This document shows, piece after piece, positions 43,953 to 52,856 of a stretch of 64,000 nucleotides of DNA. The translations under genes and the position numbers were made by a program. Position 1 is the stretch's first letter. Every line of letters begins with the position of its first letter. The notes below the pieces were generated by a model. The model saw only the letters and a program-made list of their open reading frames with translations. It was not told where the DNA came from and searched no databases. The stretch comes from Oceanospirillaceae bacterium. Its GTDB lineage: Bacteria; Pseudomonadota; Gammaproteobacteria; Pseudomonadales; Oceanobacteraceae. Location of the stretch: contig JACKOM010000004.1 in the NCBI GenBank assembly GCA_024234265.1, positions 124,001-188,000 on the forward strand, read 5' to 3'.

Positions 43953-46354
43953 TCTTCTTTAACCGCCTGCCGCTTCGTTATAAATATATCTCCAGCATGC
44001 TGCTGATATGTGTGGTCTCGGTATTGTTATCCACCATCGCTTTTGTGCAATACAACAAACATAAAAGCATCGAGCGTGTTACCAATGATGCACGTATTCT
44101 TGCGCAAATTGTGGCAAGCCGCTCCACCGCTGCGCTGGTATTTGCCGATACACAGCAGGCCCAGGCCAATTTAAAAGCCCTCGGCGCCAATACCAATATT
44201 CTAATGGCCTGCATTTACGACAGCTCAAACGATGTTTTTGCCGCTTACCATTTCGACAGCATTGATCAGCGCTTCTGCCCCGATATCGAAAACAAAGCGG
44301 GCCTGATCAATGGCCAGAAACAACTGCATATATTTGAAGATATTTCCCTCGACGGCCTGAAAATCGGCACCCTGTATATTCTGATGGATACCACCTGGCT
44401 GGAGCACATCCGTAATCAGCAATATTTATTTGCCGGGCTGATTATTATCGCCTGCCTGATAATCACCCTGATCATCGCTCAATATTTACAACGCCTGCTC
44501 AGCGCCAGCCTGGCGAGGGTAAGCAAAACTGCACGGGCGATTACCAGCAGCCGGGATTTCAGCCTGCGTGCGCGCAAAGAAAGCTTCGATGAAGTCGGTG
44601 AAATGGTAGATGTGTTCAACAATATGCTGAGCAATATCGAAAGTGAAAGCCGCTCACTGAAAGCCAGCGAAGAAAAATTCCGCCAGTTATCTGCGTTATC
44701 CCCCGTAGGTATTTTCCAGATCGACCTGCAGGAAAATCTCACCTACATCAACGACCGCTGGTGTGAAATCACCGGCATAGGTCAGGGCAGTGCTGACCTC
44801 ACCACCTGGCTTAACAGCGCACGCAGTGCTGACCGTCGTGCGCTTTATAAAGCCTGGCGCGGCCTCACCACCCGCCAGGAAAGTTTTGTAATCGAAGCGG
44901 GTTTTATCAAAGGTGAAATGATTACCTATGCCATTATCGAGGCCGGTGCGTTGCACGACGCAGATGGCAATGTATGTGGTTTTATGGGTGCAGTCAGTGA
45001 TATTACCGATCTGAAAAATGCTCAGATTCAAATGGAAAATCTGGCCTATTACGATCCGCTCACTGGTCTTGCTAACCGGCGTTTATTCCGCAGCCGGCTG
45101 GATAAATCCCTGCTGCAGGCACGCCGTGATGGCTCGTCCCTCGCCCTGTTATTCCTCGATCTCGACCAATTTAAACGCATTAACGACAGCATGGGACACG
45201 ACGCCGGTGACCAGCTGTTAATCGAAACCGCACGCCGCATCAGTGAATGTGTGCGTGAAACCGATACAGTGTCACGCATCGGCGGTGATGAATTTACCGT
45301 GTTATTAGGGGATATCAGCAGCAGCCACGAAGTACACAATGTGGCGGATAAAATTCTGCGTACCTTAGCCCAGCCCCTGACAATTAAAAATCAGGAACTC
45401 ACCAATACCGTGAGCATTGGTATCACCATGGGCCCGGCCGATGGCCTGGATGGCAACAGCCTGATGCGTAACGCGGATATGGCCATGTACCGTGCAAAAG
45501 AAATGGGACGCAATAATTACCAGTTCTTCTCCCAGGAGATGAACACCGAAATTATGGCTTACCTGGGTATGGAAAAAGACCTGCGCCGCGCCATCGATGA
45601 ACGTGAATTTGTGGTGTATTACCAGCCAAAAATTGATTTGTTAAATGGCCGCATTATGGGCGCAGAAGCACTGTTGCGCTGGCGCAGCCAAAGCGGTGAA
45701 CTAATTGCACCGGACCGCTTTATTCCGATTGCCGAGGATTCAGGTTTAATTATTCCCATCGGTGAGCAAGCCCTGTTACAGGCCTGCCATGCGGTTAAAA
45801 AATTAATCGATAAATCCCTGTGGCCCCGTTACAGCAAAATCGCGGTGAACTTATCCGCCAAACAATTTGCCGACAGGGAGCTGGTCAATACCGTGGAAAA
45901 AGCCCTGCTGGTCAGTGGCCTGCCGGTGGAAAATCTCGAACTGGAAATTACCGAAAGCACCCTGATGGATAACGTGGAACACGCCATCACCACCATGCGT
46001 GCCTTCCAGGAGCGTGGTATTTCCATCGCCATAGATGATTTCGGTACGGGTTATTCATCCCTGAGTTATTTAAAGCGCTTCCCCATTAACGTGTTAAAAG
46101 TCGACCGCTCATTTGTTATGGACATACCGCGGGATATTAACGACATGGAAATTACCGGCGCGGTTATCGCCATGGCCCACAAACTGAATTTACAGGTGGT
46201 GGCCGAAGGGGTGGAAACCCCTGCCCAGCTGCAATTCCTGCGCGCCAACAACTGCGAATATGCCCAGGGTTATTTATTCAGCAAACCCCTGCCCATCGCC
46301 GACTTTGAGGCTTACATCAGTAAACCGCTTGAGCTACCCTTAGCGCCCCAATAA
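43949..46354 (+). CDS. CHASE8-HAMP-PAS-GGDEF-EAL c-di-GMP protein (YfiN-like sensor)
   Basis: The 801-residue inner-membrane protein has helix 1 at about 10-32, a periplasmic CHASE8 sensor (about 35-150, as in YfiN), helix 2 at about 155-178, HAMP and PAS. GGDEF follows (active RIGGDEFTVLL with an RETD inhibitory site five residues before it). EAL is also intact (AEALLRW, ELEITESTLMD, IDDFGTGYSS, VAEGVET). Both synthesis and breakdown motifs are intact, so net activity cannot be predicted. Coupling to the YfiR gene by a 4-base overlap suggests periplasmic control. YfiB is absent. Confidence 0.92.
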   Translation: MIFFNRLPLRYKYISSMLLICVVSVLLSTIAFVQYNKHKSIERVTNDARILAQIVASRSTAALVFADTQQAQANLKALGANTNILMACIYDSSNDVFAAYHFDSIDQRFCPDIENKAGLINGQKQLHIFEDISLDGLKIGTLYILMDTTWLEHIRNQQYLFAGLIIIACLIITLIIAQYLQRLLSASLARVSKTARAITSSRDFSLRARKESFDEVGEMVDVFNNMLSNIESESRSLKASEEKFRQLSALSPVGIFQIDLQENLTYINDRWCEITGIGQGSADLTTWLNSARSADRRALYKAWRGLTTRQESFVIEAGFIKGEMITYAIIEAGALHDADGNVCGFMGAVSDITDLKNAQIQMENLAYYDPLTGLANRRLFRSRLDKSLLQARRDGSSLALLFLDLDQFKRINDSMGHDAGDQLLIETARRISECVRETDTVSRIGGDEFTVLLGDISSSHEVHNVADKILRTLAQPLTIKNQELTNTVSIGITMGPADGLDGNSLMRNADMAMYRAKEMGRNNYQFFSQEMNTEIMAYLGMEKDLRRAIDEREFVVYYQPKIDLLNGRIMGAEALLRWRSQSGELIAPDRFIPIAEDSGLIIPIGEQALLQACHAVKKLIDKSLWPRYSKIAVNLSAKQFADRELVNTVEKALLVSGLPVENLELEITESTLMDNVEHAITTMRAFQERGISIAIDDFGTGYSSLSYLKRFPINVLKVDRSFVMDIPRDINDMEITGAVIAMAHKLNLQVVAEGVETPAQLQFLRANNCEYAQGYLFSKPLPIADFEAYISKPLELPLAPQ

Positions 46355-46370
46355 ACAACGCGTTTTCCCC

Positions 46371-47426
46371 ATGGCCTTAACCCCCTTCAGTGCCGCCGTG
46401 CTCAACTGGTTTGACGAGCATGGCCGCAGCCACCTGCCCTGGCAGCAAAATAAAACCCCCTACCGGGTATGGGTGTCGGAAATTATGCTGCAGCAAACCC
46501 AGGTGAATACGGTTATTCCCTATTTCGAACGTTTTATGCAGCGTTTTCCCGATGTGCACAGCCTCGCATGCGCCCCGCAGGATGAAGTACTGCACCACTG
46601 GACCGGCCTTGGTTATTACGCGAGGGCGCGTAATTTACAAAAATGCGCACAACAAATTGTGCAGCAATATGCGGGGGAATTTCCGCAGAGTGTGCAACAA
46701 CTGATGGAGCTGCCCGGCATTGGGCGCTCCACCGCTGGCGCCATTGCCAGTATCAGCATGGGTATGGTTGCCACCATTCTCGATGGCAACGTAAAACGGG
46801 TGTTATGCCGCTTCCACGCCGTGGAAGGCTGGCCGGGTTTACCCAAAGTCGCCGATCAACTGTGGGCCATTGCAGAAAAACACACCCCGCAAAAACGCAA
46901 CGCCGATTACACCCAGGCCATGATGGATTTGGGGGCAACCCTCTGCACGCGCAGTAAACCTGCCTGCGGTATTTGCCCCCTCGCCGCCAGCTGTGTGGCC
47001 TATGCCCAGGGCAATATGAAGGCGTACCCCAATGCTAAACCCAAAAAAGACATTCCGGTGCGCCATACACGCATGTTAATGATCGAAAACAGCGCCGGTG
47101 AAATTCTGCTGCAGCAAAATCCGGCCAGCGGCCTGTGGGGTGGTTTATGGATATTCCCCCAGCAGGATGTGGCTGAAAACCCGGCTGATGCCAGCCTGCT
47201 GCAGGGCCAGAAATTTAAATTACTGCCTGCGCCGCAACCCTTCCGCCACACCTTCAGCCATTTTCATCTGGAAATTGAGCCATGCCGCATCCGCCTGCTG
47301 AAAAATGCAGGGGTCAGCGAAAACAACGCCCTCTGGTATGATCTGCAGCGGCCCGCCGAAATCGGCCTGGCCGCCCCCGTAAAAAAACTGCTGGACCAAC
47401 TGCACAGCCAACAGGAAACACTATGA
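46371..47426 (+). CDS. mutY: A/G-specific adenine glycosylase MutY
   Basis: The 351-residue DNA repair enzyme removes adenine mispaired with 8-oxoguanine. It has the helix-hairpin-helix with catalytic Asp (LPGIGRSTAGAIASISMGMVATILDGNVKRVL). The Fe-S cluster cysteines CTRSKPACGICPLAASC are near residues 192-208, and a C-terminal NUDIX-like domain recognises 8-oxoG. Length equals E. coli MutY. It overlaps yggX by 4 bases, the usual pairing. Confidence 0.97.
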   Translation: MALTPFSAAVLNWFDEHGRSHLPWQQNKTPYRVWVSEIMLQQTQVNTVIPYFERFMQRFPDVHSLACAPQDEVLHHWTGLGYYARARNLQKCAQQIVQQYAGEFPQSVQQLMELPGIGRSTAGAIASISMGMVATILDGNVKRVLCRFHAVEGWPGLPKVADQLWAIAEKHTPQKRNADYTQAMMDLGATLCTRSKPACGICPLAASCVAYAQGNMKAYPNAKPKKDIPVRHTRMLMIENSAGEILLQQNPASGLWGGLWIFPQQDVAENPADASLLQGQKFKLLPAPQPFRHTFSHFHLEIEPCRIRLLKNAGVSENNALWYDLQRPAEIGLAAPVKKLLDQLHSQQETL

Positions 47427-47698
47427 GCCGCACCGTTTTTTGCCGCCGCCTGCAACAAGAACTGCCCGGCCTGGAAAAAGCCCCTTTCCCGGGCCCCAAA
47501 GGCCAGGACATCTTTGACAACATCAGCAAACAGGCCTGGGATGAGTGGATGGCCCACCAAACCCGCCTGATTAACGAAAAACGCCTCAACATGATGGACA
47601 TGACCAGCCGTGTTTACCTGCAGGAGCAAATGCAGCGTTTCTTCAACGGTGAAGCCGTGGATGCCGCCGAAGGTTATGTGCCCGAGACAAAAGCCTAA
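47423..47698 (+). CDS. yggX: Oxidative damage protection protein YggX
   Basis: The 91-residue Fe(II)-trafficking protein protects Fe-S clusters. It starts with the family's TVFCRRLQQELPGLEKAPFPGPKGQ and has the conserved W (AWDEWMAHQTRLINEKRLN). It overlaps the mutY stop, and the pairing with the Fe-S enzyme MutY is widely conserved. Confidence 0.96.
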   Translation: MSRTVFCRRLQQELPGLEKAPFPGPKGQDIFDNISKQAWDEWMAHQTRLINEKRLNMMDMTSRVYLQEQMQRFFNGEAVDAAEGYVPETKA

Positions 47699-47740
47699 AT
47701 AATACAAATACATAGCGCATAACTTTTTTTCGAGCGGGTG

Positions 47741-47769
47741 TTGACAGTGCAAACGAAAGTCGATTAAAT
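47741..47769 (+). promoter_or_regulatory. Strong sigma70 promoter of the tRNA-Phe gene
   Basis: A perfect -35 TTGACA (47741-47746), a 17-base spacer and -10 TTAAAT (47764-47769) are followed by a GC-rich discriminator (ACGCGCCC), as is common for stable RNA promoters under stringent control. The tRNA begins about 20 bases further on. Confidence 0.8.
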
Positions 47770-47788
47770 ACGCGCCCATCACGACGTT

Positions 47789-47864
47789 GCCCAGATAGCT
47801 CAGTCGGTAGAGCAGGGGATTGAAAATCCCCGTGTCGGTGGTTCGATTCCGCCTCTGGGCACCA
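47789..47864 (+). tRNA. tRNA-Phe (anticodon GAA)
   Basis: The 76-base cloverleaf includes an encoded CCA. The acceptor GCCCAGA pairs with TCTGGGC, the D-arm is GCTC/GAGC, the anticodon stem GGGGA/TCCCC holds the loop TTGAAAA (anticodon GAA), and the T-arm GGTGG/CCGCC holds TTCGATT. It is a single-gene transcript with its own promoter and a terminator at 47878-47900. Confidence 0.97.
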
Positions 47865-47877
47865 CCTAATTCCGAAC

Positions 47878-47900
47878 AACCCGCCTCACGGCGGGTTTTT
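47878..47900 (+). terminator. Intrinsic terminator after tRNA-Phe
   Basis: AACCCGCC/GGCGGGTT stem (47878-47885 with 47890-47897), loop TCAC, then T run. Confidence 0.88.
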
Positions 47901-47942
47901 CATTTCTGGCGTCCGGTAATTTTTCCGGCCACGGTGATCCCC

Positions 47943-48605
47943 ATGACAAGCCGCCTGTTGTTTCTGGCCGTTGCCCTGTCCCTCAGCCTGCCCGGTTTTG
48001 CCCGTGCGGAATTCAGTTACGATCTGCTGCAAATGGGTTTTCAGCAAAACCGCATCGGTGTTGATGAACTGGACACTGACCTGCGCAGCGATGGTGTATT
48101 GCTGGTCTATGCACGGGAGTTTTCACCCGCCTGGTTTGTTTACAACAGCCTGAATGCCGGCACCCTGGAAAACAGCGTGCGCATGCAAAATTATGATCTT
48201 CATTTTAATGGCACCCTGATCTCCGCCAACGCAGGTATCGGCAGGCACTGGGCCTTGGCCGATAACGCGGATATTCATCTTAAGGCCGGCCTCGCCCATT
48301 CCCGTTATGACCTGAAAATGCGCGCCACGGACATCAGCAGCGAGGCGCAAATCCAGAGCAGGGAATCGGACGATGACACGGGCTTGCATCTCGAAGCGGG
48401 TAGCCGGATTTATCTTAACTCCAGCCGCAGCCTTGAATTCAATCCTTATATTGGCCTGACATCCCTGCGGGGCGACACAGACACCCACACAGGTTTTTGC
48501 CTGGGCCTGCAAACCGCTCCGCGCATCCAGCTGCAATGGATATTCGATCAAAGCACAGATAACGAGCTGCAAAGTTTTGGCATGGCGGTGCGTGTCAGCC
48601 TGTGA
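47943..48605 (+). CDS. Outer-membrane beta-barrel protein of unknown function
   Basis: The 220-residue exported protein has a signal peptide (SRLLFLAVALSLSLPGFARA, then EFSYD). It is an eight- to ten-strand-type barrel judging by alternating strands (LHFNGTLISANAGIGRHWAL, IHLKAGLAHSRYDLKM, LHLEAGSRIYLN) and ends SFGMAVRVSL. The open frame runs back into the tRNA, so I choose ATG 47943 at the start of the signal peptide. The ribosome binding site is weak. Function unknown. Confidence 0.65.
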   Translation: MTSRLLFLAVALSLSLPGFARAEFSYDLLQMGFQQNRIGVDELDTDLRSDGVLLVYAREFSPAWFVYNSLNAGTLENSVRMQNYDLHFNGTLISANAGIGRHWALADNADIHLKAGLAHSRYDLKMRATDISSEAQIQSRESDDDTGLHLEAGSRIYLNSSRSLEFNPYIGLTSLRGDTDTHTGFCLGLQTAPRIQLQWIFDQSTDNELQSFGMAVRVSL

Positions 48606-48694
48606 GACCCGCGCCCTCCGGCATAAACCCTTGCCCCCTGCGCCTTGTGCCCAGTAAACTGCCGGCTCGTTAATCCCAGCCAGCGGGCCGTTTT

Positions 48695-49453
48695 ATGATT
48701 CTTACCTCCATCGAAAACCGCATTCAGACCATCAGTTTCAACCGTCCGGAAAAGAAAAACGCCATCACCAACCAGATGTATCTGGATGCGGTAGATGCCC
48801 TGCAGGCGGCTGACGCCAACCCGGAAGTGCGTTGTGTGATTTTCACCGGCGAGGGTGGCAACCTGACCAGCGGTAACGATCTGGTGGATTTCATCCAGAA
48901 CCCGCCCCAGGGTGATATGCCGCCGGTACTGGCTTTCCTGCTGGCCGTAGCCCGCCTGAAAAAACCGATTGTGGTTGCTATCAACGGTTTAGCCGTAGGT
49001 ATCGGCACCACTATGCTGGCCCACTGTGATTACATAGTTGCTGCGGAAGATTCGCGCTTCAAACTGCCGTTTGTGGATTTGGGTGTGTGCCCTGAAGGCG
49101 GCTCCAGCCTGTTATTCCCCAAACTCATGGGCCACGCCCACGCTGCCGAGCTGTTGATGCTGGCCGATATTTTTGATGTGAAAAAAGCCGACAAAGTAGG
49201 CCTGATTAACGCTGTGGTTCCGGCCGATGATGTACGTGCCCACGCACAAAAAATTGCTGCTAAATTTGTACAGCGCGCCCCGGCTGCCGTGATGCGTACC
49301 AAAGCCATGCTCAAACAGGATTATTTAGCCGATCTGGAAAAACGTATGGCCGATGAGGTATATGCCTTCCGTGATCTGCTGGAAAGCCCGGAAGCCAAAG
49401 AAGCCCTGACTGCGTTTATGGAAAAACGTGCCCCGGACTTTTCCCGTTTTTAA
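48695..49453 (+). CDS. Enoyl-CoA hydratase/isomerase family protein
   Basis: The 252-residue crotonase-fold protein shows TISFNRPEKKNAITNQMY, the first oxyanion segment (TGEGGNLTSGNDLVDF), the second oxyanion loop (KPIVVAINGLAVGIGTTMLAHCDYIVAA) and FVDLGVCPEGGSS. The glutamate in GVCPEGG suits hydratase or isomerase activity. A role in fatty-acid or alkane-derived acyl-CoA breakdown is plausible given alkB, but the exact substrate is not readable. Confidence 0.88.
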   Translation: MILTSIENRIQTISFNRPEKKNAITNQMYLDAVDALQAADANPEVRCVIFTGEGGNLTSGNDLVDFIQNPPQGDMPPVLAFLLAVARLKKPIVVAINGLAVGIGTTMLAHCDYIVAAEDSRFKLPFVDLGVCPEGGSSLLFPKLMGHAHAAELLMLADIFDVKKADKVGLINAVVPADDVRAHAQKIAAKFVQRAPAAVMRTKAMLKQDYLADLEKRMADEVYAFRDLLESPEAKEALTAFMEKRAPDFSRF

Positions 49454-49550
49454 TCCACAGAATCTGTGGATAAGTCTGGGTATGACCATGGGACGAATGC
49501 ACCAAAGCGTCATATCCAGCCACCTTCACCAGCCTGATTAGAATTTACCC

Positions 49551-49892
49551 ATGTTAAACGGCCTGATAACCCTGCTCAGTTTTTTCCTTGCCGGTGAGTT
49601 CACCGCCGCGGCCCTGCACCTGCCGGTGCCCGGCTCGGTGCTGGGCATGTTATTGCTGTTTATCTTCCTGTTGTGGCGCGGTGCTATTCCCACGCCGGTT
49701 AAAACCGCCAGCACTGGCCTGTTACCTTATCTGCCTTTATTCATCGTGCCGGCCAGCGTGGCAATTCTGAATCACCTCAATTTGCTGAGCCGCGACTGGC
49801 TGCCCATCAGCCTGGCGGTGGTGATCAGCTTAGTGGTTGGCATTCCCCTGACCGGCTGGTTAATGCAACGCATGATGGGTTACACCAAATGA
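49551..49892 (+). CDS. CidA/LrgA family membrane protein
   Basis: The 113-residue protein has four membrane helices and the family's LPVPGSVLGMLLLFIFL motif. CidA/LrgA proteins are holin-like; some family members affect autolysis or by-product export. It overlaps the following lrgB-type gene by 4 bases, the usual two-gene unit. Confidence 0.88.
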   Translation: MLNGLITLLSFFLAGEFTAAALHLPVPGSVLGMLLLFIFLLWRGAIPTPVKTASTGLLPYLPLFIVPASVAILNHLNLLSRDWLPISLAVVISLVVGIPLTGWLMQRMMGYTK

Positions 49893-50596
49893 GTATCTCC
49901 CTGGATTCAGGCCTGTATCAGGTTACCCACAACCCCCTGTTTGGTATTTTGCTGACCCTGCTGAGCTTTAAAGCCGGCCTGTATATTTACCAGCGTTACG
50001 GGCGCCTCCCATACCTGCACCCGGTATTGTTGAGCGTACTGCTTGTCATCGCCTGCCTGTTGGGCCTGGGGCTGAGTTTTGATGCTTATTACAAAGGTGC
50101 AAAAGCCCTGCACTGGTGCCTTGGCCCCGTGATCGTCGCCCTCGCAGTGCCGCTTTACGAAAACCTGAAAACCCTGCGCCGCCACTGGCTGCCGTTTTTC
50201 ACCGCGCTGCTGCTCGGTGGCAGCGGCACCATAGTGTGTGCGGTATTTATCCTGTGGTTATGTGATGCCAGCTTGGTCAGCCAGAACACCATGTGGAGCA
50301 AATCCATCACCACCGCCATTGCGGTGGAGGTTGCCCCCAAAATCGGGGGCATAGCCGCCCTCGCCGCCGCCATTGTCATGGTCACCGGCATACTCGCTGC
50401 GGTTACCGGCCCCTGGTTGCTGAAAGTCACGGGCATCCACCACCCCGCCGCCCAGGGCACAGCTCTGGGGGTGTGCGGCCATGCAGTGGGCACAGCCCGC
50501 GCCCTTGAGATTGGCTCTGAAGCCGGTGCATTTGCCGCCCTGAGCATGGGCATCATGGGCATACTCTGCGCACTCTTACTGCCGCTGATTTTATAA
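49889..50596 (+). CDS. CidB/LrgB family membrane protein
   Basis: The 235-residue polytopic protein has the LrgB signatures LGPVIVALAVPLYENL, SKSITTAIAVEVAPKIGG and TALGVCGHAVGTARALEIGSEAGAFAALSMG. It is translated together with the CidA/LrgA partner. The function, export of small metabolites or modulation of lysis, is known only for relatives. Confidence 0.9.
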   Translation: MSISLDSGLYQVTHNPLFGILLTLLSFKAGLYIYQRYGRLPYLHPVLLSVLLVIACLLGLGLSFDAYYKGAKALHWCLGPVIVALAVPLYENLKTLRRHWLPFFTALLLGGSGTIVCAVFILWLCDASLVSQNTMWSKSITTAIAVEVAPKIGGIAALAAAIVMVTGILAAVTGPWLLKVTGIHHPAAQGTALGVCGHAVGTARALEIGSEAGAFAALSMGIMGILCALLLPLIL

Positions 50597-50653
50597 GGGC
50601 AAAGCGCTCACCCTGGTCTAGTCTTTCCTGAGAACCACAGATCCGGAGAGACC

Positions 50654-51016
50654 ATGGCCAGAATACTCGCAGTTGATGATTCAGTTGCTATCCGCACCAT
50701 GATGAACACCATTCTGAGCAGTGCCGGCCACGAGGTCATACTGCATGAGGATGGCCGTCAGGCACTCGATTTTGCGCGCGATAATAAAGTCGATCTGGTG
50801 ATTACCGATCTGAATATGCCGGAAATGGGCGGCATGAGTTTAATTGCCCACCTGCGCCGCCTCGACAATTACGCCATGCTGCCGATTCTGATCATGACCA
50901 CAGAAACCGCGGACTACAAAAAACAGAAAGCTAAAAGCGTAGGTGCTACAGGCTGGATAGCCAAACCCGTCACCGAAGAGCGCCTGTTAATGGCGGTGAA
51001 AAAAACCATCGGCTGA
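50654..51016 (+). CDS. CheY-like single-domain response regulator
   Basis: The 120-residue receiver domain has no output domain. It has the acidic pocket (AVDDS), the phospho-acceptor Asp in VDLVITDLNMPEMGG (about residue 53), Thr in IMTTETA and Lys in WIAKPVTEE. A CGGAGAG site precedes the start. Relatives work in chemotaxis, but no kinase or chemotaxis gene adjoins it, so its partner is unknown. Confidence 0.88.
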   Translation: MARILAVDDSVAIRTMMNTILSSAGHEVILHEDGRQALDFARDNKVDLVITDLNMPEMGGMSLIAHLRRLDNYAMLPILIMTTETADYKKQKAKSVGATGWIAKPVTEERLLMAVKKTIG

Positions 51017-51030
51017 AACACATCCCCAAT

Positions 51031-51070
51031 AAAAAGCCCTGAATGGATTAACGCCATTCAGGGCTTTTTT
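51031..51070 (+). terminator. Intrinsic terminator after the response regulator
   Basis: A 12-bp perfect stem (AGCCCTGAATGG at 51035-51046 with 51054-51065) is flanked by A and T runs, so it may act on both strands. Confidence 0.9.
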
Positions 51071-51131
51071 ATTTTCTGACACAACATAGCGGATATATTT
51101 CAGCGCCAGGGGTTTTCAGGGCTGCGGCGGA

Positions 51132-51329
51132 TCAGCCGACCCGTCGCCCCGTATGCCGGCGGTTCAATAATTCGATTAATTCCTGACGGCTGCGAATCAT
51201 TTCGCGGTAATTATTGAGTATCGCCTGATGCTCTTTGCCGTAACGCATTTCCACATCCTTCATGCGTTTTTGCAGGTAGTGGATTTCATGTTCCAGTTTG
51301 ATGGTTTTAGGATCGCTGTAGTACTGCAT
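51132..51329 (-). CDS. Small coiled-coil protein of unknown function
   Basis: The 65-residue protein has heptad-like charged helices (IKLEHEIHYLQKRMKDVEMRYGKEHQAILNNYREMI) and a basic tail. AGGGGA eight bases upstream of ATG and the good helix periodicity support a real gene, though it is short. No family recognised. Confidence 0.5.
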   Translation of the reverse strand: MQYYSDPKTIKLEHEIHYLQKRMKDVEMRYGKEHQAILNNYREMIRSRQELIELLNRRHTGRRVG

Positions 51330-51455
51330 GACCAGGGTCCCCTGTTGGGATGACCACTAGAGCATAGTGTCTCTGCCCGGCCCTGCATGGCTTTTAATGG
51401 ACAGCTTTTGCATAACCAAACAGAGCCTTAGCCAACTAATCAATAAGTACTCACT

Positions 51456-52271
51456 TCAGCCCGGTAACAGGGCGCGCCAGTCGAATTTCTGGTCCGCCAC
51501 CGCAAAAAAACCCGGCACCAAAACACTGGGTTTATTCAGGTAGGTCATGGTTTCAAACTGGTGATCGTATACCTCGCCACCCACGGCACGCAGCAGGGCA
51601 TGGCCAGCGGCTATATCCCACTCACTCACATTGCTGTAACGGGGGTAGATATCCCCCTGTTTTGAACACATCAGGGTGAATTTCAGGGCGCTGCCGGCAT
51701 CTGTGCGTTGCACATCGGCGAGGCCGGCGTGCAGACGCTGGCAAAGTTTATCCACAGTCGGTTCCGCATGGCGGCGGCTGGCCAGCAAACGCACCGGCAG
51801 GTTTTCTTTGAGACGGTTGAGCATATTACTGGCCTGCAGGGGACGCACCTGCCCCTGGGCGTCCTGCACAAAAGCGCCCATCTGCGGGCCACCGTAAAAA
51901 GCTTCGCCACTTAAGGGCACATAGATAATGCCAAACACCGGCTGGTGATTTTCAATCAGGGCCAGGTTGATGGTGAATTCCCCGGTGCGGCCGATAAATT
52001 CCTTGGTGCCATCCAAGGGATCAAGCAGCCAGGCACTGACCCAACTGCTGCGTTCTTCACGGCCCGCCACGGGCATTTCTTCACTGACCACGGGCAGACC
52101 GGAAATGCGCGCCAGCCCTTCCAGCAGAAGGGTGTTGGCAGCCAGATCTGCTTCCGTCAGGGGGCTGTCATCGTCTTTGGTCCAGACTTCAGTATCACCG
52201 CGGTGATATACCTCCAGAATGGCCTCTCCCGCCTGGCGGCAGAGTGCAATTAATTCAGCGTATTGGTGCAT
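51456..52271 (-). CDS. cysQ: 3'(2'),5'-bisphosphate nucleotidase CysQ
   Basis: This 271-residue member of the inositol monophosphatase superfamily removes the 3'-phosphate of PAP from sulfate assimilation. The metal motifs are complete: DDSPLTEADLAAN, SEEMP, DPLDGTKEF (near residue 85) and EWDIAAGHALLRAVGGEVYD. It starts inside the end of nudE (17-base overlap), the common nudE-cysQ arrangement. Confidence 0.95.
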   Translation of the reverse strand: MHQYAELIALCRQAGEAILEVYHRGDTEVWTKDDDSPLTEADLAANTLLLEGLARISGLPVVSEEMPVAGREERSSWVSAWLLDPLDGTKEFIGRTGEFTINLALIENHQPVFGIIYVPLSGEAFYGGPQMGAFVQDAQGQVRPLQASNMLNRLKENLPVRLLASRRHAEPTVDKLCQRLHAGLADVQRTDAGSALKFTLMCSKQGDIYPRYSNVSEWDIAAGHALLRAVGGEVYDHQFETMTYLNKPSVLVPGFFAVADQKFDWRALLPG

Positions 52272-52812
52272 GTTGTGCCAGCCAGTCCCGTGCTAAATAC
52301 ATGGCAGCGATAGCGCGGCCTTCTACAAAATCATCGCGCATCGCCAGTTCGTAGAGTTTGTCCATGGGCCAGGTGTGAAGTTCCAGGGGTTCGGGTTCAT
52401 CCCCTTCCAGGCGTTCAGGGTATAAATCCCAGGCCACCACCACCTGTATGCCGGAGGTCATATAACTCGGCGAAGAACTTAAGGGTTTGAGCAAATGGCG
52501 CTGGCGGGCACCAAACCCCACTTCTTCTTTTAACTCGCGGTTGGCGGCATCCAGAATTTCCTCCCCCAGGTCCACCGCGCCCTTGGGCAGGGAGAGGCTG
52601 TAATCGTGAATACCGGCACCGTACTCGCGCACCAACAGGATTTCATTGTTTTCATTGAGGGCCACCACCATCACCGCACCGCTGCCGCCCCCCACCAGAC
52701 GCTCATAGGTCCGCTCCACTCCATTACTGAAACGCATCTCCAGGGATTCAATCTTGAACAAGCGGCTTTGCGCCACCACGTGACGGGCCAGAATTTCAGG
52801 TTTTGGTGGCAT
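52255..52812 (-). CDS. nudE: ADP compounds hydrolase NudE
   Basis: The 185-residue Nudix hydrolase acts on ADP-ribose, NADH and Ap3A. The Nudix box is intact (GAVDLGEEILDAANRELKEEVGFGA), and the N-terminus PEILARHVVAQSRLFKIESLEMRFSNG is typical. It diverges from yrfG (44 bases between starts). A fragment of its 5' end recurs at 59101-59235. Confidence 0.94.
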   Translation of the reverse strand: MPPKPEILARHVVAQSRLFKIESLEMRFSNGVERTYERLVGGGSGAVMVVALNENNEILLVREYGAGIHDYSLSLPKGAVDLGEEILDAANRELKEEVGFGARQRHLLKPLSSSPSYMTSGIQVVVAWDLYPERLEGDEPEPLELHTWPMDKLYELAMRDDFVEGRAIAAMYLARDWLAQHAPIR

Positions 52813-52856
52813 GGACGTTTCCCTATAATGACAAAACCGCGTAAACAGGCCTCAGT

